From positions 68,397,477-68,461,476 of the forward strand of contig NC_087066.1 in assembly GCF_963678635.1 (NCBI RefSeq): a stretch of DNA of 64,000 nucleotides, in the 5' to 3' direction. A program made the translations under genes and the position numbers. This document shows positions 42,265 through 56,300 of the stretch, in pieces (the stretch's first letter is position 1; every line of letters starts with the position of its first letter). The notes under the pieces are model-generated. The model did not search any database and was not told the origin of the DNA. It saw nothing but the letters and a program-made list of their open reading frames with translations. The DNA comes from Symsagittifera roscoffensis (lineage: Eukaryota; Xenacoelomorpha; Acoela; Convolutidae).

Positions 42265-42543
42265 ATTTTTTATTTGTAAGTGTAAATTTTTGCAGTAATT
42301 TTACTATACGATGTAGTGAATTGTTTGATTATTTATGTAATTTAACTTTTAAATTCCTTAAATTTTTTTAACGAAAAGAATCTTAGCAACTAACCCTTTG
42401 ATGAACAACGGAGAATGATGATGGAATATGGATGTTGTAGTCCCCCAATTGAAAGAATTAACGATAGAGTAGATACGTTTACGAAAAATGTAACCAACTT
42501 CTAGTAAATTGTATAATTTCCTTAAAAGTTTACTCTGAAAAAG

Positions 42544-42753
42544 ATGGAAAAATTATTACACAAAAATATCAGAACCAAAAAAAAACATGATACTATGTTT
42601 TTCTCAGTGTATACTTTTACCGTGGCAGAGCAATTGATAAATTTGGATGATAAATTTTTGGAAAATTTGGAAACTTCAAAGAATTTTTTGGAAAATTTGG
42701 AAATTTCAAAGAATTTTTTAAAGATTAAAGACAAAGTGATAAAAGAGAACTGA
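42544..42753 (+). CDS. Short ORF with internal repeat, doubtful
   Basis: 69 codons from ATG 42544; begins 'MEKLLHKNIRTKKKHD' and ends with two near-identical copies of a phrase 'KFLENLETSKN' caused by a ~36-bp tandem duplication (about 42649-42720). Polar, lysine-rich, heptad-like Leu spacing would allow a coiled coil. No family, and it lies right of the protease in a region with little other coding character, so it may be chance. Confidence 0.25.
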   Translation: MEKLLHKNIRTKKKHDTMFFSVYTFTVAEQLINLDDKFLENLETSKNFLENLEISKNFLKIKDKVIKEN

Positions 42754-42769
42754 AATGAATCGTAGCAAG

Positions 42770-43382
42770 AAATATGACAGAATAAATAAACCAGTTGAGG
42801 TAAAAATAAGTGAGATAATTATGTGAAAAAAGATAAAATATGTCATAAAATTAACAAGTGTAATGAACCTGTCATTCGTTCTCCAGATAACCTGAGGAAA
42901 AAGATTAAGTAGGATATAAAAATAATCAACCCTGAGGAGCTGTCAAGATTCCCCTGATATCCCGTGGAGCGGAATAACTAACCTGTCAAAGATAATCCCC
43001 TCTTGACAATTTTCCCCAGATAACCTGAGGGAAAATAAATAACATGAAATAAGAATTTAAAAGAATCTTTCGAGAAAAAAAATATTCTGTGATATATTAG
43101 TTTATGATCCCATACTCTAAATCGAAACTTAATTTTCGTCAAAACTTACCATCTGAAACTTACCATCCAAAAAAAATTTTCAAATTTTTAATATAAATTT
43201 GTTTTTTCAAGATGAAAATGTATTTGCAAGTACAACTTGAAAAATTTTCAAAAAATTTTCTGAAACTTACCTTCTGAAACTTACCATACCGAATTTTTGT
43301 AAGACAAGATAGTCCTTACATATCACAAATCGTAAAAGTTGACTAAGAAACGCAAGTATTGGCAAAATCGAGCTCAAAAAAT
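42770..43382. other. Right sub-terminal non-coding region of the Polinton
   Basis: No gene seen. Contains a duplicated phrase CCAGATAACCTGAGG (about 42885 and 43017), and copies of CTGAAACTTACCAT at about 43150 and 43260-43290 that also occur inside both TIRs. These short repeats may be protein-binding sites near the end of the element. Confidence 0.45.
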
Positions 43383-43580
43383 TCGGGCGCCAAAAATTTT
43401 TCTGAAACTTACCATCTGAAACCTACTATCTTAGTACATGGGAAACCTATTCCCTATCTTAATACATAGGAAATCTATTCCCTATCTTAATACATAGCTT
43501 GGAGACCGGAGACTCTATTCCCTATCTTAATACATGGGGGTCTCCAACCACCCCCCTGATCACCTCACACAAATACTACT
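43383..43580 (-). repeat. Right terminal inverted repeat of the Polinton
   Basis: 198 bp, reverse complement of 26694-26899, ending ATACTACT followed directly by the ACTTTC duplication. It has C6 where the left copy has G14. The internal ~28-40-bp iteration of the TTAAGATAGGGAATAG phrase is preserved. Confidence 0.93.
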
Positions 43581-43586
43581 ACTTTC
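43581..43586. repeat. Target-site duplication, right copy (ACTTTC)
   Basis: Identical to 26688-26693; together they fix the element's ends to the base. Confidence 0.85.
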
Positions 43587-44308
43587 TGTAAGGTTACAAA
43601 AAATTCCAGTTACTGCTTCGGCCAATTGACTGTGAGCTATGTTTGAGGTTTAATTCATAGAGTAATTTCGAATAGGGTACACCGTCTGCTCGTCACGCTA
43701 TCTTATTTTCGGCCGGATAGATTTGTGCAACTTCCTAGTCTAATACCCTCCTAATCTCACTCAAATATCTACTAGTCTCAGGGTGTTTAACTAGTCTGTG
43801 CTAGGCTCAATAGATCTAGAGTATACTCGTATACTGGCTTATTGCGATTGCGGGAAGGTCTCTTGGAGAGGTAACTAATTTCTAAATTAAATTCAAATCT
43901 CTCTGGTGATGAAATTACAAGTAATTTCAGCACTTACAAATAAGTGGGTTGCTAGTTAGATCGATCATGATTGGTTAATATTAAATATTTTATAGTGATA
44001 AAATATCTAATTTATAACCAATAATAAAATGTAGTTTAGATCTGGTTCCAACTGGTAATAAGGCACGGTCTTAAGTATGAAGGAAAGGGAATCGCTTAAA
44101 ATGTGTTTTGAACATAAATAAAATACCAATGTTTCCCTGAATTTTGAGGAAAACTGACTTAAAACAGATTTTTTTGTTTTTTCTCTAACTAATACTCAAA
44201 AGCCCATTTAATTGACTCTAAACTCCACCTTCAAATATTTATAACAAAATTAGCTAAAAAAACGATATTCAAATCATAATGGCCGGTTGCACTAGTAATA
44301 AACTCACG
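43587..44308. other. Spacer between Polinton and 97-bp satellite, no gene seen
   Basis: AT-rich single-copy-looking DNA with no convincing ORF. It includes a small palindrome GAGTATACTCGTATACT near 43820. Joining the sequence left of 26694 to that right of 43586 would restore the pre-insertion locus. Confidence 0.5.
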
Positions 44309-47300
44309 TTCTCACCGCAATAAACTACGGAAACTATCTCTTCTCTAGCTGATGCAAATGTTGAAAGACGTAATCGAGCTCGCGCAAAAATACCTCACTA
44401 AGGTTTATCACCGCAATAAACTACGGAAACTATCTCTTCTCCTAGCTGATGCAAATGTTGAAAGACGTAATCGAGCTCGCGCAAAAATACCACACTGAGG
44501 TTTCTCACCGCAATTAACTACGAAAACTATCTCTTCTCCTAGCTGATGCAAATGTTGAAAGACGTAATCGAGCTCGCGCAAAAATACCACACTAAGGTTT
44601 CTCACCGCAATAAACTACGGAAACTATCTCTTCTCTAGCTGATGCAAATGATGAAAGACGTAATCGAGCTCGCCCAAAAATACCACACCAAGCTTTCTCA
44701 CCGCAATAAACTACGGAAACTATCTCTTCTCCTAGCTGATGCAAATGTTGAAAGACGTAATCGAGCTCGCGCAAAAATACCACACTAAGTTTTCTCACCG
44801 CAATAAACTACGGAAACTATCTCTTCTCCTAGCTGATGCAAATGTTGAAAGACGTAATCGAGCTCGCGCAAAAATACCACACTAAGGTTTCTCATCGCAA
44901 TAAACTACGGAAACTATCTCTTCTCCTAGCTGATGCAAATGTTGAAAGACGTAATCGACCTCGCGCAAAAATACCACACTAAGGTTTCTCACCGCAATAA
45001 ACTACGGAAATTATCTCTTCTCCTAGCTGATGCAAATGTTGAAAGACGTAATCGAGCTCGCGCAAAAATACCACACTAAGGTTTCTCATCGCAATAAACT
45101 ACGGAAACTATCTCTTCTCCTAGCTGATGCAAATGTTGAAAGACGTAATCGAGCTCGCGCAAAAATACCACACTAAGGTTTCTCATCGCAATAAACTACG
45201 GAAACTATCTCTTCTCCTAGCTGATGCAAATGTTGAAAGAAGTAATCGAGCTCGCGCAAAAATACCACACTAAGGTTTCTCACCGCAATAAACTACGGAA
45301 ACTATCTCTTCTCCTAGCTGATGCAAATGTTGAAAGACGTAATCGAGCTCGCGCAAAAATACCACACTAAGGTTTCTCATCGCAATAAACTAAGGAAACT
45401 ATCTCTTCTCCTAGCTGATGCAAATGTTGAAAGAAGTAATCGAGCTGGCGCAAAAATACCACACTAAGGTTTCTCACCGCAATGAACTACGGAAACTATC
45501 TCTTCTCCTAGCTGATGCAAATGTTGAAAGACGTAATCGAGCTCGCGCAAAAACACCACACTAAGGTTTCTCACCGCAATAAACTACGGAAAATATCTCT
45601 TCTCCTAGCTTATACAAATGTTGAAAGACGTAATCGAGCTCGCGCAAAAATACCACACTAAGGTTTCTCATCGCAATAAACTACGGAAACTATCTCTTCT
45701 CCTAGCTGATGCAAATGTTGAAAGACGTAATCGACCTCGCGCAAAAATACCACACTAAGGTTTCTCACCGCAATAAACTACGGAAATTATCTCTTCTCCT
45801 AGCTGATGCAAATGTTGAAAGACGTAATCGAGCTCGCGCAAAAATACCACACTAAGGTTTCTCATCGCAATAAACTACGGAAACTATCTCTTCTCCTAGC
45901 TGATGCAAATGTTGAAAGACGTAATCGAGCTCGCGCAAAAATACCACACTAAGGTTTCTCATCGCAATAAACTACGGAAACTATCTCTTCTCCTAGCTGA
46001 TGCAAATGTTGAAAGAAGTAATCGAGCTCGCGCAAAAATACCACACTAAGGTTTCTCACCGCAATAAACTACGGAAACTATCTCTTCTCCTAGCTGATGC
46101 AAATGTTGAAAGACGTAATCGAGCTCGCGCAAAAATACCACACTAAGGTTTCTCATCGCAATAAACTAAGGAAACTATCTCTTCTCCTAGCTGATGCAAA
46201 TGTTGAAAGAAGTAATCGAGCTGGCGCAAAAATACCACACTAAGGTTTCTCACCGCAATGAACTACGGAAACTATCTCTTCTCCTAGCTGATGCAAATGT
46301 TGAAAGACGTAATCGAGCTCGCGCAAAAACACCACACTAAGGTTTCTCACCGCAATAAACTACGGAAAATATCTCTTCTCCTAGCTTATACAAATGTTGA
46401 AAGACGTAATCGAGCTCGCGCAAAAATACCACACTAAGGTTTCTCATCGCAATAAACTACGGAAACTATCTCTTCTCCTAGCTGAGGCAAATGTTGAAAG
46501 ACGTAACCGAGCTCGCGCAAAAATACCACAATAAGGTTTCTCATCGCAATAAACTACGGAAACTATCTCTTCTCCTAGCTGATGCAAATGTTGAAATACG
46601 TAATCGAGCTCGCGCAAAAACACCACACTAAGGTTTCTCACCGCAGTAAACTACGGAAACTATCTCTTCTCCTAGCTGATGCAAATGTTGAAAGACGTAA
46701 TCGAGCTCGCGCAAAAACACCACACTAAGGTTTCTCACCGCAATAAACTACGGAAAATATCTCTTCTCCTAGCTTATACAAATGTTGAAAGACGTAATCG
46801 AGCTCGCGCAAAAATACCACACTAAGGTTTCTCATCGCAATAAACAACGGAAACTATCTCTTCTCCTAGCTGATGCAAATGTTGAAAGACGTAACCGAGC
46901 TCGCGCAAAAATACCACAATAAGGTTTCTCACCGCAATAAACTACGGAAACTATCTCTTCTCCTAGCTGATGCAAATGTTGAAATACGTAATCGAGCTCG
47001 CGCAAAAACACCACACTAAGGTTTCTCACCGCAGTAAACTACGGAAACTATCTCTTCTCCTAGCTGATGCAAATGTTGAAAGACGTAATCAAGCTCGCGC
47101 AAAAATACCACACTAAGGTTTCTCACCGCAAAAAACTACGGAAAATATCTCTTCTCCTAGCTGATGCAAATGTTGAAAGACGTAATCGAGCTCGCGCAAA
47201 AATACCACACTAAGGTTTCTCACCGCAACAAACTACGAAAACTATCTCTTCTCTAGCTGATGCAAATGTTGAAAGACGTAATCGAGCTCGCGCAAAAAAC

Positions 47301-50300
47301 CACACTAAGGTTTCTCACCGCAATAAACTACGGAAACTATCTCTTCTCCTAGCTGATGCAAATGTTGAAAGACGTAATCGAGCTCGCGCAAAAATACCAC
47401 ACTAAGGTTTCTCACCGCAATAAACTACGGAAAATATCTCTTCTCCTAGCTGATGCAAATATTGAAAGACGTAATCGAGCTCGCGCAAAAATACCACACT
47501 AAGGTTTCTCACCGCAATAAACTACGGAAACCATTTCTTCTCCTAGCTGATGCAAATGTTGAAAGACGTAATCGAGCTCGCGCAAAAATACCACACTAAG
47601 GTTTCTCACCGCAATAAACTACGGAAACTATCTCTTCTCCTAGCTGATGCAAATGGTGAAAGACGTAATCGAGCTCGCGCAAAAATACCACACTAAGGTT
47701 TCTCACCGCATTAAACTACGGAAACTATCTCTTTTCCTAGCTGATGCAAAAGTTGAAAGACGTAATCGAGCTCGCGCAAAAATACCACACTAAGGTATCT
47801 CACCGCAATAAACTACGGAAACTATCTCTTCTCCTAGCTGATGCAAATGTCGAAAGACGTAATCGAGCTCGCGCAAAAATACCACACTAAGGTTTCTCAC
47901 CGCAATAAACTACGGAAACTATCTCTTCTCTAGCTGATGCAAATGTTGAAAGACGTAATCGAGCTCGCGCAAAAATACCACACTAAGGTTTCTCACCGCA
48001 ATAAACTACGGAAACTATTTCTTCTCCTAGCTGATGCAAATGTTGAATGACGTAATCGAGCTCGCGCAAAAATACCACACTAAGGTTTCTCACCGCAATA
48101 AACTACGGAAACTATCTCTTCTCCTAGCTAATGCAAATGTTGAAAGACGTAATGGAGCTCGCGCAAAAATACCACACTAAGGTTTCTCGCTGCAATAAAC
48201 AACGGAAACTATCTCTTCTCCTAGCTGATGCAAATGTTGAAAGACGTAATCGAGCTCGCGCAAAAATACCACACTAAGGTTTCTCACCGCAAAAAACTAC
48301 GGAAACTATCTCTTCTCCTAGCTGATGCAAATGTTGAAAGACGTAATCGAGCTCGCGCAAAAATACCACACTAAGGTTTCTCACCGCAATAAACTACGGA
48401 AACTATCTCTTCTCCTAGCTAATGCAAATGTTGAAAGACGTAATGGAGCTCGCGCAAAAATACCACACTAAGGTTTCTCATCGCAATAAACTACGGAAAC
48501 TATCTCTTCTCATAGCTGATGCAAATGTTGAATGACGTAATCGAGCTCGCGCAAAAATACCACACTAAGGTTTCTCACCGCAAAAAACTACGGAAACTAT
48601 CTCTTCTCCTAGCTGATGCAAATGTTGAAAGACGTAATCGAGCTCGCGCAAAAATACCACACTAAGGTTTCTCGCTGCAATAAACTACGGAAACTATCTC
48701 TTCTCCTAGCTGATGCAAATGTTGAAAGACGTAATCGAGCTCGCGCAAAAATACCACACTAAGGTTTCTCACCGCAATAAACTACGGAAACTATCTCTTC
48801 TCCTAGCTGATGCAAATGTTGAAAGACGTAACCGAGCTCGCGCAAAAATACCACACTAAGGTTTCTCACCGCAATAAACTACGGAAACTATCTCTTCTCC
48901 TAGCTGATGCAAATATTGAATGACGTAATCGAGCTCGCGCAAAAATACCACACTAAGGTTTCTCACCGCAATAAACTACGGAAACTATCTCTTCTCATAG
49001 CTAATGCAAATGTTGAATGACGCAATCGAGCTCGCGCAAAAATACCACACTAAGGTTTCTCACCGCAAAAAACTACGGAAACTATCTCTTCTCCTAGCTG
49101 ATGCAATTGTTGAAAGACGTAATCGAGCTCGCGCAAAAATACCACACTAAGGTTTCTCGCTGCAATAAACTACGGAAACTATCTCTTCTCCTAGCTGATG
49201 CAAATGTTGAAAGACGTAATCGAGCTCGCGCAAAAATACCACACTAAGGTTTCTCAGCGCAATAAACTACGGAAACTATCTCTTCTCCTAGCTGATGCAA
49301 ATGTTGAAAGACGTAACCGAGCTCGCGCAAAAATACCACACTAAGGTTTCTGACCGCAATAAACTACGGAAACTATCTCTTCTCCTAGCTGATGCAAATA
49401 TTGAATGACGTAATCGAGCTTGCGCAAAAATACCACACTAAGGTTTCTCACCGCAATAAACTACGGAAACTATCTCTTCTCCTAGCTGATGCAAATGTTG
49501 AAAGACGTAATCGAGCTCGCGCAAAATACCACACTAAGGTTTCTCGCTGCAATAAACTACGGAAACTATCTCTTATCCTAGTTGATGCATATGTTGAAAG
49601 ACGTAATCGAGCTCGCGCAAAAATAACACACTAAGAATTCTCACCGCAATAAACTACGGAAACTATCTCTTCTCCTAGCTGATGCAAATGTTGAATGACG
49701 TAATCGAGCTCGCGCAAAAATACCACACTAAGGTTTCTCACCGCAATAAACTACGGAAACTATCTCTTCTCCTAGCTGATGCAAATGTTGAAAGACGTAA
49801 TCGAGCTCGCGCAAAAATACCACACTAAGGTTTCTCGCTGCAATAAACTACGGAAACTATCTCTTCTCCTAGCTGATGCAAATGTTGAATGACGTAATCG
49901 AGCTCGCGCAAAAATAATACACTAAGGTTTCTCAGCGCAATAAACTACGGAAACTATCTCTTCTCCTAGCTGATGCAAATGTTGAAAGACGTAATCGAGC
50001 TCGCGCAAAAATACCACACTAAGGTTTCTCGCCGCAATAAACTACGGAAACTATCTCTTCTCCTAGCTGATGCAAATGTTGAAAGACGTAATCGAGCTCG
50101 CGCAAAAATACCACACTAAGGTTTCTCACCGCAATAAACTACGGAAACTATCTCTTCTTCTAGCTGATGCAAATGTTGAAAGACGTAATCGAGCTCGCGC
50201 AAAAATACCACACTAAGGTTTCTCACCGCAATAAACTACGGAAACTATCTCTTCTCCTAGCTGATGCAAATGTTGAAAGACGTAATCGAGCTCGCGCAAA

Positions 50301-53300
50301 AATACCACACTAAGGTTTCTCGCTGCAATAAACTACGGAAACTATCTCTTCTCCTAGCTGATGCAAATGTTGAAAGACGCAATCGAGCTCGCGCAAAAAT
50401 ACCACACTAAGGTTTCTCGCCGCAATAAACTACGGAAACTATCTCTTCTCCTAGCTGATGCAAATGTTGAAAGACGTAATCGAGCTCGCGCAAAAATACC
50501 ACACTAAGGTTTCTCGCCATAATAAACTACGGAAACTATCTCTTCTCCTAACTGATGCAAATGTTAAAAGACGTAATCGAGCTCGCGCAAAATACCACAC
50601 TAAGGTTTCTCACCGCAATAAACTACGGAAACTATCTCTTCTCCTAGCTGATGCAAATATTGAATGACGTTATCGAGCTTGCGCAAAAATACCACACTAA
50701 GGTTTCTCACCGCAATAAACTACGGAAACTATCTCTTCTCCTAGCTGATGCAAATGTTGAAAGACGTAATCGAGCTCGCGCAAAATACCACACTAAGGTT
50801 TCTCGCTGCAATAAACTACGGAAACTATCTCTTATCCTAGTTGATGCATATGTTGAAAGACGTAATCGAGCTCGCGCAAAAATAACACACTAAGAATTCT
50901 CACCGCAATAAACTACCGAAACTATCTCTTCTCCTAGCTGATGCAAATGTTGAATGACGTAATCGAGCTCGCGCAAAAATACCACACTAAGGTTTCTCAC
51001 CGCAATAAACTACGGAAACTATCTCTTCTCCTAGCTGATGCAAATGTTGAAAGACGTAATCGAGCTCGCGCAAAAATACCACACTAAGGTTTCTCGCTGC
51101 AATAAACTACGGAAACTATCTCTTCTCCTAGCTGATGCAAATGTTGAATGACGTAATCGAGCTCGCGCAAAAATAATACACTAAGGTTTCTCGCTACAAT
51201 AATCTACGGAAACTATCTCTTCTCCTAGCTGATGCAAATGTTGAATGACGTAATCGAGCTCGCGCAAAAATACCACACTAAGGTTTCTCGCTGCAATAAA
51301 CTACGGAAACTATCTCTTCTCCTAGCTGATGCAAATGTTGAAAGACGTAATCGAGCTCGCGCAAAAATACCACACTAAGGTTTCTCGCCGCAATAAACTA
51401 CGGAAACTATCTCTTCTCCTAGCTGATGCAAATGTTGAAAGACGTAATCGAGCTCGCGCAAAAATACCACACTAAGTTTTCTCACCGCAATAAACTACGG
51501 AAACTATCTCTTCTTCTAGCTGATGCAAATGTTGAAAGACGTAATCGAGCTCGCGCAAAAATACCACACTAAGGTTTCTCACCGCAATAAACTACGGAAA
51601 CTATCTCTTCTCCTAGCTGATGCAAATGTTGAAAGACGTAATCGAGCTCGCGCAAAAATACCACACTAAGGTTTCTCGCTGCAATGAACTACGGAAACTA
51701 TCTCTTCTCCTAGCTGATGCAAATGTTGAATGACGTAATCGAGCTCGCGCAAAAATAATACACTAAGGTTTCTCACCGCAATAAACTACGGAAACTATCT
51801 CTTCTCCTAGCTGATGCAAATGTTGAATGACGTAATCGAGCTCGCGCAAAAATAATACACTAAGGTTTCTCACCGCAATAAACTACGGAAACTATCTCTT
51901 CTCCTAGCTGATGCAAATGTTGAAAGACGTAATCGAGCTCGCGCAAAAATACCACACTAAGGTTTCTCGCTACAATAATCTACGGAAACTATCTCTTCTC
52001 CTAGCTGATGCAAATGTTGAATGACGTAATCGAGCTCGCGCAAAAATACCACACTAAGGTTTCTCGCTGCAATAAACTACGGAAACTATCTCTTCTCCTA
52101 GCTGATGCAAATGGTGAAAGACGTAATCGAGCTCGCGCAAAAATACCACACTAAGGTTTCTCACCGCATTAAACTACGGAAACTATCTCTTTTCCTAGCT
52201 GATGCAAAAGTTGAAAGACGTAATCGAGCTCGCGCAAAAATACCACACTAAGGTTTCTCGCCGCAATAAACTACGGAAACTATCTCTTCTCCTAGCTGAT
52301 GCAAATGTTGAAAGACGTAATCGAGCTCGCGCAAAAATACCACACTAAGGTTTCTCACCGCAATAAACTACGGAAACTATCTCTTCTTCTAGCTGATGCA
52401 AATGTTGAAAGACGTAATCGAGCTCGCGCAAAAATACCACACTAAGGTTTCTCACCGCAATAAACTACGGAAACTATCTCTTCTCCTAGCTGATGCAAAT
52501 GTTGAAAGACGTAATCGAGCTCGCGCAAAAATACCACACTAAGGTTTCTCGCTGCAATAAACTACGGAAACTATCTCTTCTCCTAGCTGATGCAAATGTT
52601 GAATGACGTAATCGAGCTCGCGCAAAAATAATACACTAAGGTTTCTCACCGCAATAAACTACGGAAACTATCTCTTCTCCTAGCTGATGCAAATGTTGAA
52701 TGACGTAATCGAGCTCGCGCAAAAATAATACACTAAGGTTTCTCACCGCAATAAACTACGGAAACTATCTCTTCTCCTAGCTGATGCAAATGTTGAAAGA
52801 CGTAATCGAGCTCGCGCAAAAATACCACACTAAGGTTTCTCGCTACAATAATCTACGGAAACTATCTCTTCTCCTAGCTGATGCAAATGTTGAATGACGT
52901 AATCGAGCTAGCGCAAAAATACCACACTAAGGTTTCTCACCGCAATAAACTACGGAAACTATCTCTTCTTTTAGCTGATGCAAATGTTGAAAGACGTAAT
53001 CGAGCTCGCGCAAAAATACCACACTAAGGTTTCTCGCCGCAATAAACTACGGAAACTAACTATTCTCCTAGCTGATGCAAATGTGGAAAGACGTAATCGA
53101 GCTCGCGCAAAAATACCACACTAAGGTTTCTCGCTGCAATAAACTACGGAAACTATCTCTTCTCCTAGCTGATGCAAATGTTGAAAGACGTAATCGAGCT
53201 CGCGCAAAAATACCACACTAAGGTTTCTCGCCGCAATAAACTACGGAAACTATCTCTTCTCCTAGCTGATGCAAATGTTGAAAGACGTAATCGAGCTCGC

Positions 53301-56300
53301 GCAAAAATACCACACTAAGGTTTCTCGCCATAATAAACTACGGAAACTATCTCTTCTCCTAACTGATGCAAATGTTGAAAGACGTAATCGAGCTCGCGCA
53401 AAATACCACACTAAGGTTTCTCACCGCAATAAACTACGGAAACTATCTCTTCTCCTAGCTGATGCAAATGTTGAAAGACGTAATCGAGCTCGCGCAAAAA
53501 TACCACACTAAGGTTTCTCACCGCAATAAACTAGGGAAACTATCTCTTCTTCTAGCTGATGCAAATGTTGAAAGACGTAATCGAGCTCGCGCAAAAATAC
53601 CACACTAAGGTTTCTCGCCGCAATAAACTACGGAAACTATCTCTTCTCCTAGCTGATGCAAATGTTGAAAGACGTAATCGAGCTCGCGCAAAAATACCAC
53701 ACTAAGGTTTCTCGCTGCAATAAACTACAGAAACTATCTCTTCTCCTAGCTGATGCAAAAGTTGAATGACGTAATCGAGCTCGCGCAAAAATACCACACT
53801 AAGGTTTCTCACCGCAATAAACTACGGAAACTATCTCTTCTCCTAGCTGATGCAAATGTTGCAAGACGTAATTGAGCTCGCGCAAAAATACCACACTAAG
53901 GTTTCTCGCTGCAATAAACTACGGAAACTATCTCTTCTCCTGGCTGATGCAAATGTTAAAAGACGTAATCGAGCTCGCGCAAAAATACCACACTAAGGTT
54001 TCTCGCTGCAATAAACTACGGAAACTATCTCTTCTCCTAGCTGATGCAAATGTTGAAAGACGTAATCGAGCTCGCGCAAAAATACCACACTAAGGTTTCT
54101 CGCTGCAATAAACTACGGAAACTATCTCTTCTCCTAGCTGATGCAAATGTTGAATGACGTAATCGAGCTAGCGCAAAAATACCACACTAAGGTTTCTCAC
54201 CGCAATAAACTACGGAAACTATCTCTTCTCCTAGCTGATGCAAATGTTGAATGACGTAATCGAGCTCGCGCAAAAATACCACACTAAGGTTTCTCACCGC
54301 AATAAACTACGGAAACTATCTCTTCTCCTAGCTGATGCAAATGTTGAAAGACGTAATCGAGCTCGCGCAAAAATACCACACTAGGGTTTCTCGCTGCAAT
54401 AAACTACAGAAACTATCTCTTCTCCTAGCTGATGCAAATGTTGAATGACGTAATCGAGCTCGCGCAAAAATACCACACTAAGGTTTCTCACCGCAATAAA
54501 CTACGGAAACTATCTCTTCTCCTAGCTGATGCAAATGTTGAAAGACGTAATTGAGCTCGCGCAAAAATACCACACTAAGGTTTCTCGCTGCAATAAACTA
54601 CGGAAACTATCTCTTCTCCTGGCTGATGCAAATGTTGCAAGACGTAATTGAGCTCGCGCAAAAATACCACACTAAGGTTTCTCGCTGCAATAAACTACGG
54701 AAACTATCTCTTCTCCTGGCTGATGCAAATGTTAAAAGACGTAATCGAGCTCGCGCAAAAATACCACACTAAGGTTTCTCGCTGCAATAAACTACGGAAA
54801 CTATCTCTTCTCCTAGCTGATGCAAATGTTGAAAGACGTAATCGAGCTCGCGCAAAAATACCACACTAAGGTTTCTCGCTGCAATAAACTACGGAAACTA
54901 TCTCTTCTCCTAGCTGATGCAAATGTTGAATGACGTAATCGAGCTAGCGCAAAAATACCACACTAAGGTTTCTCACCGCAATAAACTACGGAAACTATCT
55001 CTTCTCCTAGCTGATGCAAATGTTGAATGACGTAATCGAGCTCGCGCAAAAATACCACACTAAGGTTTCTCACCGCAATAAACTACGGAAACTATCTCTT
55101 CTCCTAGCTGATGCAAATGTTGAAAGACGTAATCGAGCTCGCGCAAAAATACCACACTAGGGTTTCTCGCTGCAATAAACTACAGAAACTATCTCTTCTC
55201 CTAGCTGATGCAAATGTTGAATGACGTAATCGAGCTCGCGCAAAAATACCACACTAAGGTTTCTCACCGCAATAAACTACGGAAACTATCTCTTCTCCTA
55301 GCTGATGCAAATGTTGAAAGACGTAATTGAGCTCGCGCAAAAATACCACACTAAGGTTTCTCGCTGCAATAAACTACGGAAACTATCTCTTCTCCTGGCT
55401 GATGCAAATGTTAAAAGACGTAATCGAGCTCGCGCAAAAATACCACACTAAGGTTTCTCACCGCAATAAACTACGGAAACTATCTCTTCTCCTAGCTGAT
55501 GCAAATGTTGAAAGACGTAATCGAGCTCGCGCAAAAATACCACACTAAGGTTTCTCGCTGCAATAAACTACGGAAACTATCTCTTCTCCTAGCTGATGCA
55601 AATGTTGAATGACGTAATCGAGCTAGCGCAAAAATACCACACTAAGGTTTCTCGCTACAATAATCTACGGAAACTATCTCTTCTCCTAGCTGATGCAAAT
55701 GTTGAATGACGTAATCGAGCTAGCGCAAAAATACCACACTAAGGTTTCTCACCGCAATAAACTACGGAAACTATCTCTTCTTCTAGCTGATGCAAATGTT
55801 GAAAGACGTAATCGAGCTCGCGCAAAAATACCACACTAAGGTTTCTCGCTGCAATAAACTACGGAAACTATCTCTTCTCCTGGCTGATGCAAATGTTAAA
55901 AGACGTAATCGAGCTAGCGCAAAAATACCACACTAAGGTTTCTCGCTACAATAATCTACGGAAACTATCTCTTCTCCTAGCTGATGCAAATGTTGAATGA
56001 CGTAATCGAGCTAGCGCAAAAATACCACACTAAGGTTTCTCACCGCAATAAACTACGGAAACTATCTCTTCTTCTAGCTGATGCAAATGTTGAAAGACGT
56101 AATCGAGCTCGCGCAAAAATACCACACTAAGGTTTCTCGCTGCAATAAACTACGGAAACTATCTCTTCTCCTGGCTGATGCAAATGTTAAAAGACGTAAT
56201 CGAGCTCGCGCAAAAATACCACACTAAGGTTTCTCACCGCAATAAACTACGGAAACTATCTCTTCTCCTAGCTGATGCAAATGTTGAAAGACGTAATCGA

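Larger units (their letters stand above)
26694..43580. mobile_element. Polinton/Maverick self-synthesising DNA transposon, full length
   Basis: 16,887 bp with inverted repeats beginning AGTAGTAT, flanked by a perfect 6-bp duplication. Gene content is diagnostic: protein-primed DNA polymerase B, rve integrase, FtsK/HerA-type packaging ATPase, adenovirus-type cysteine protease, and major and minor jelly-roll capsid proteins. PolB is on the minus strand of the left third; the packaging, integration and capsid genes run rightward on the plus strand from ~35 kb to 42.3 kb. Nearly all core genes carry frameshifts or nonsense codons, and the two TIRs differ at about six positions plus a G-run length difference, so this is a decayed copy. 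Related elements are thought to replicate their own DNA and may form virions; nothing here shows virion formation. Confidence 0.95.
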
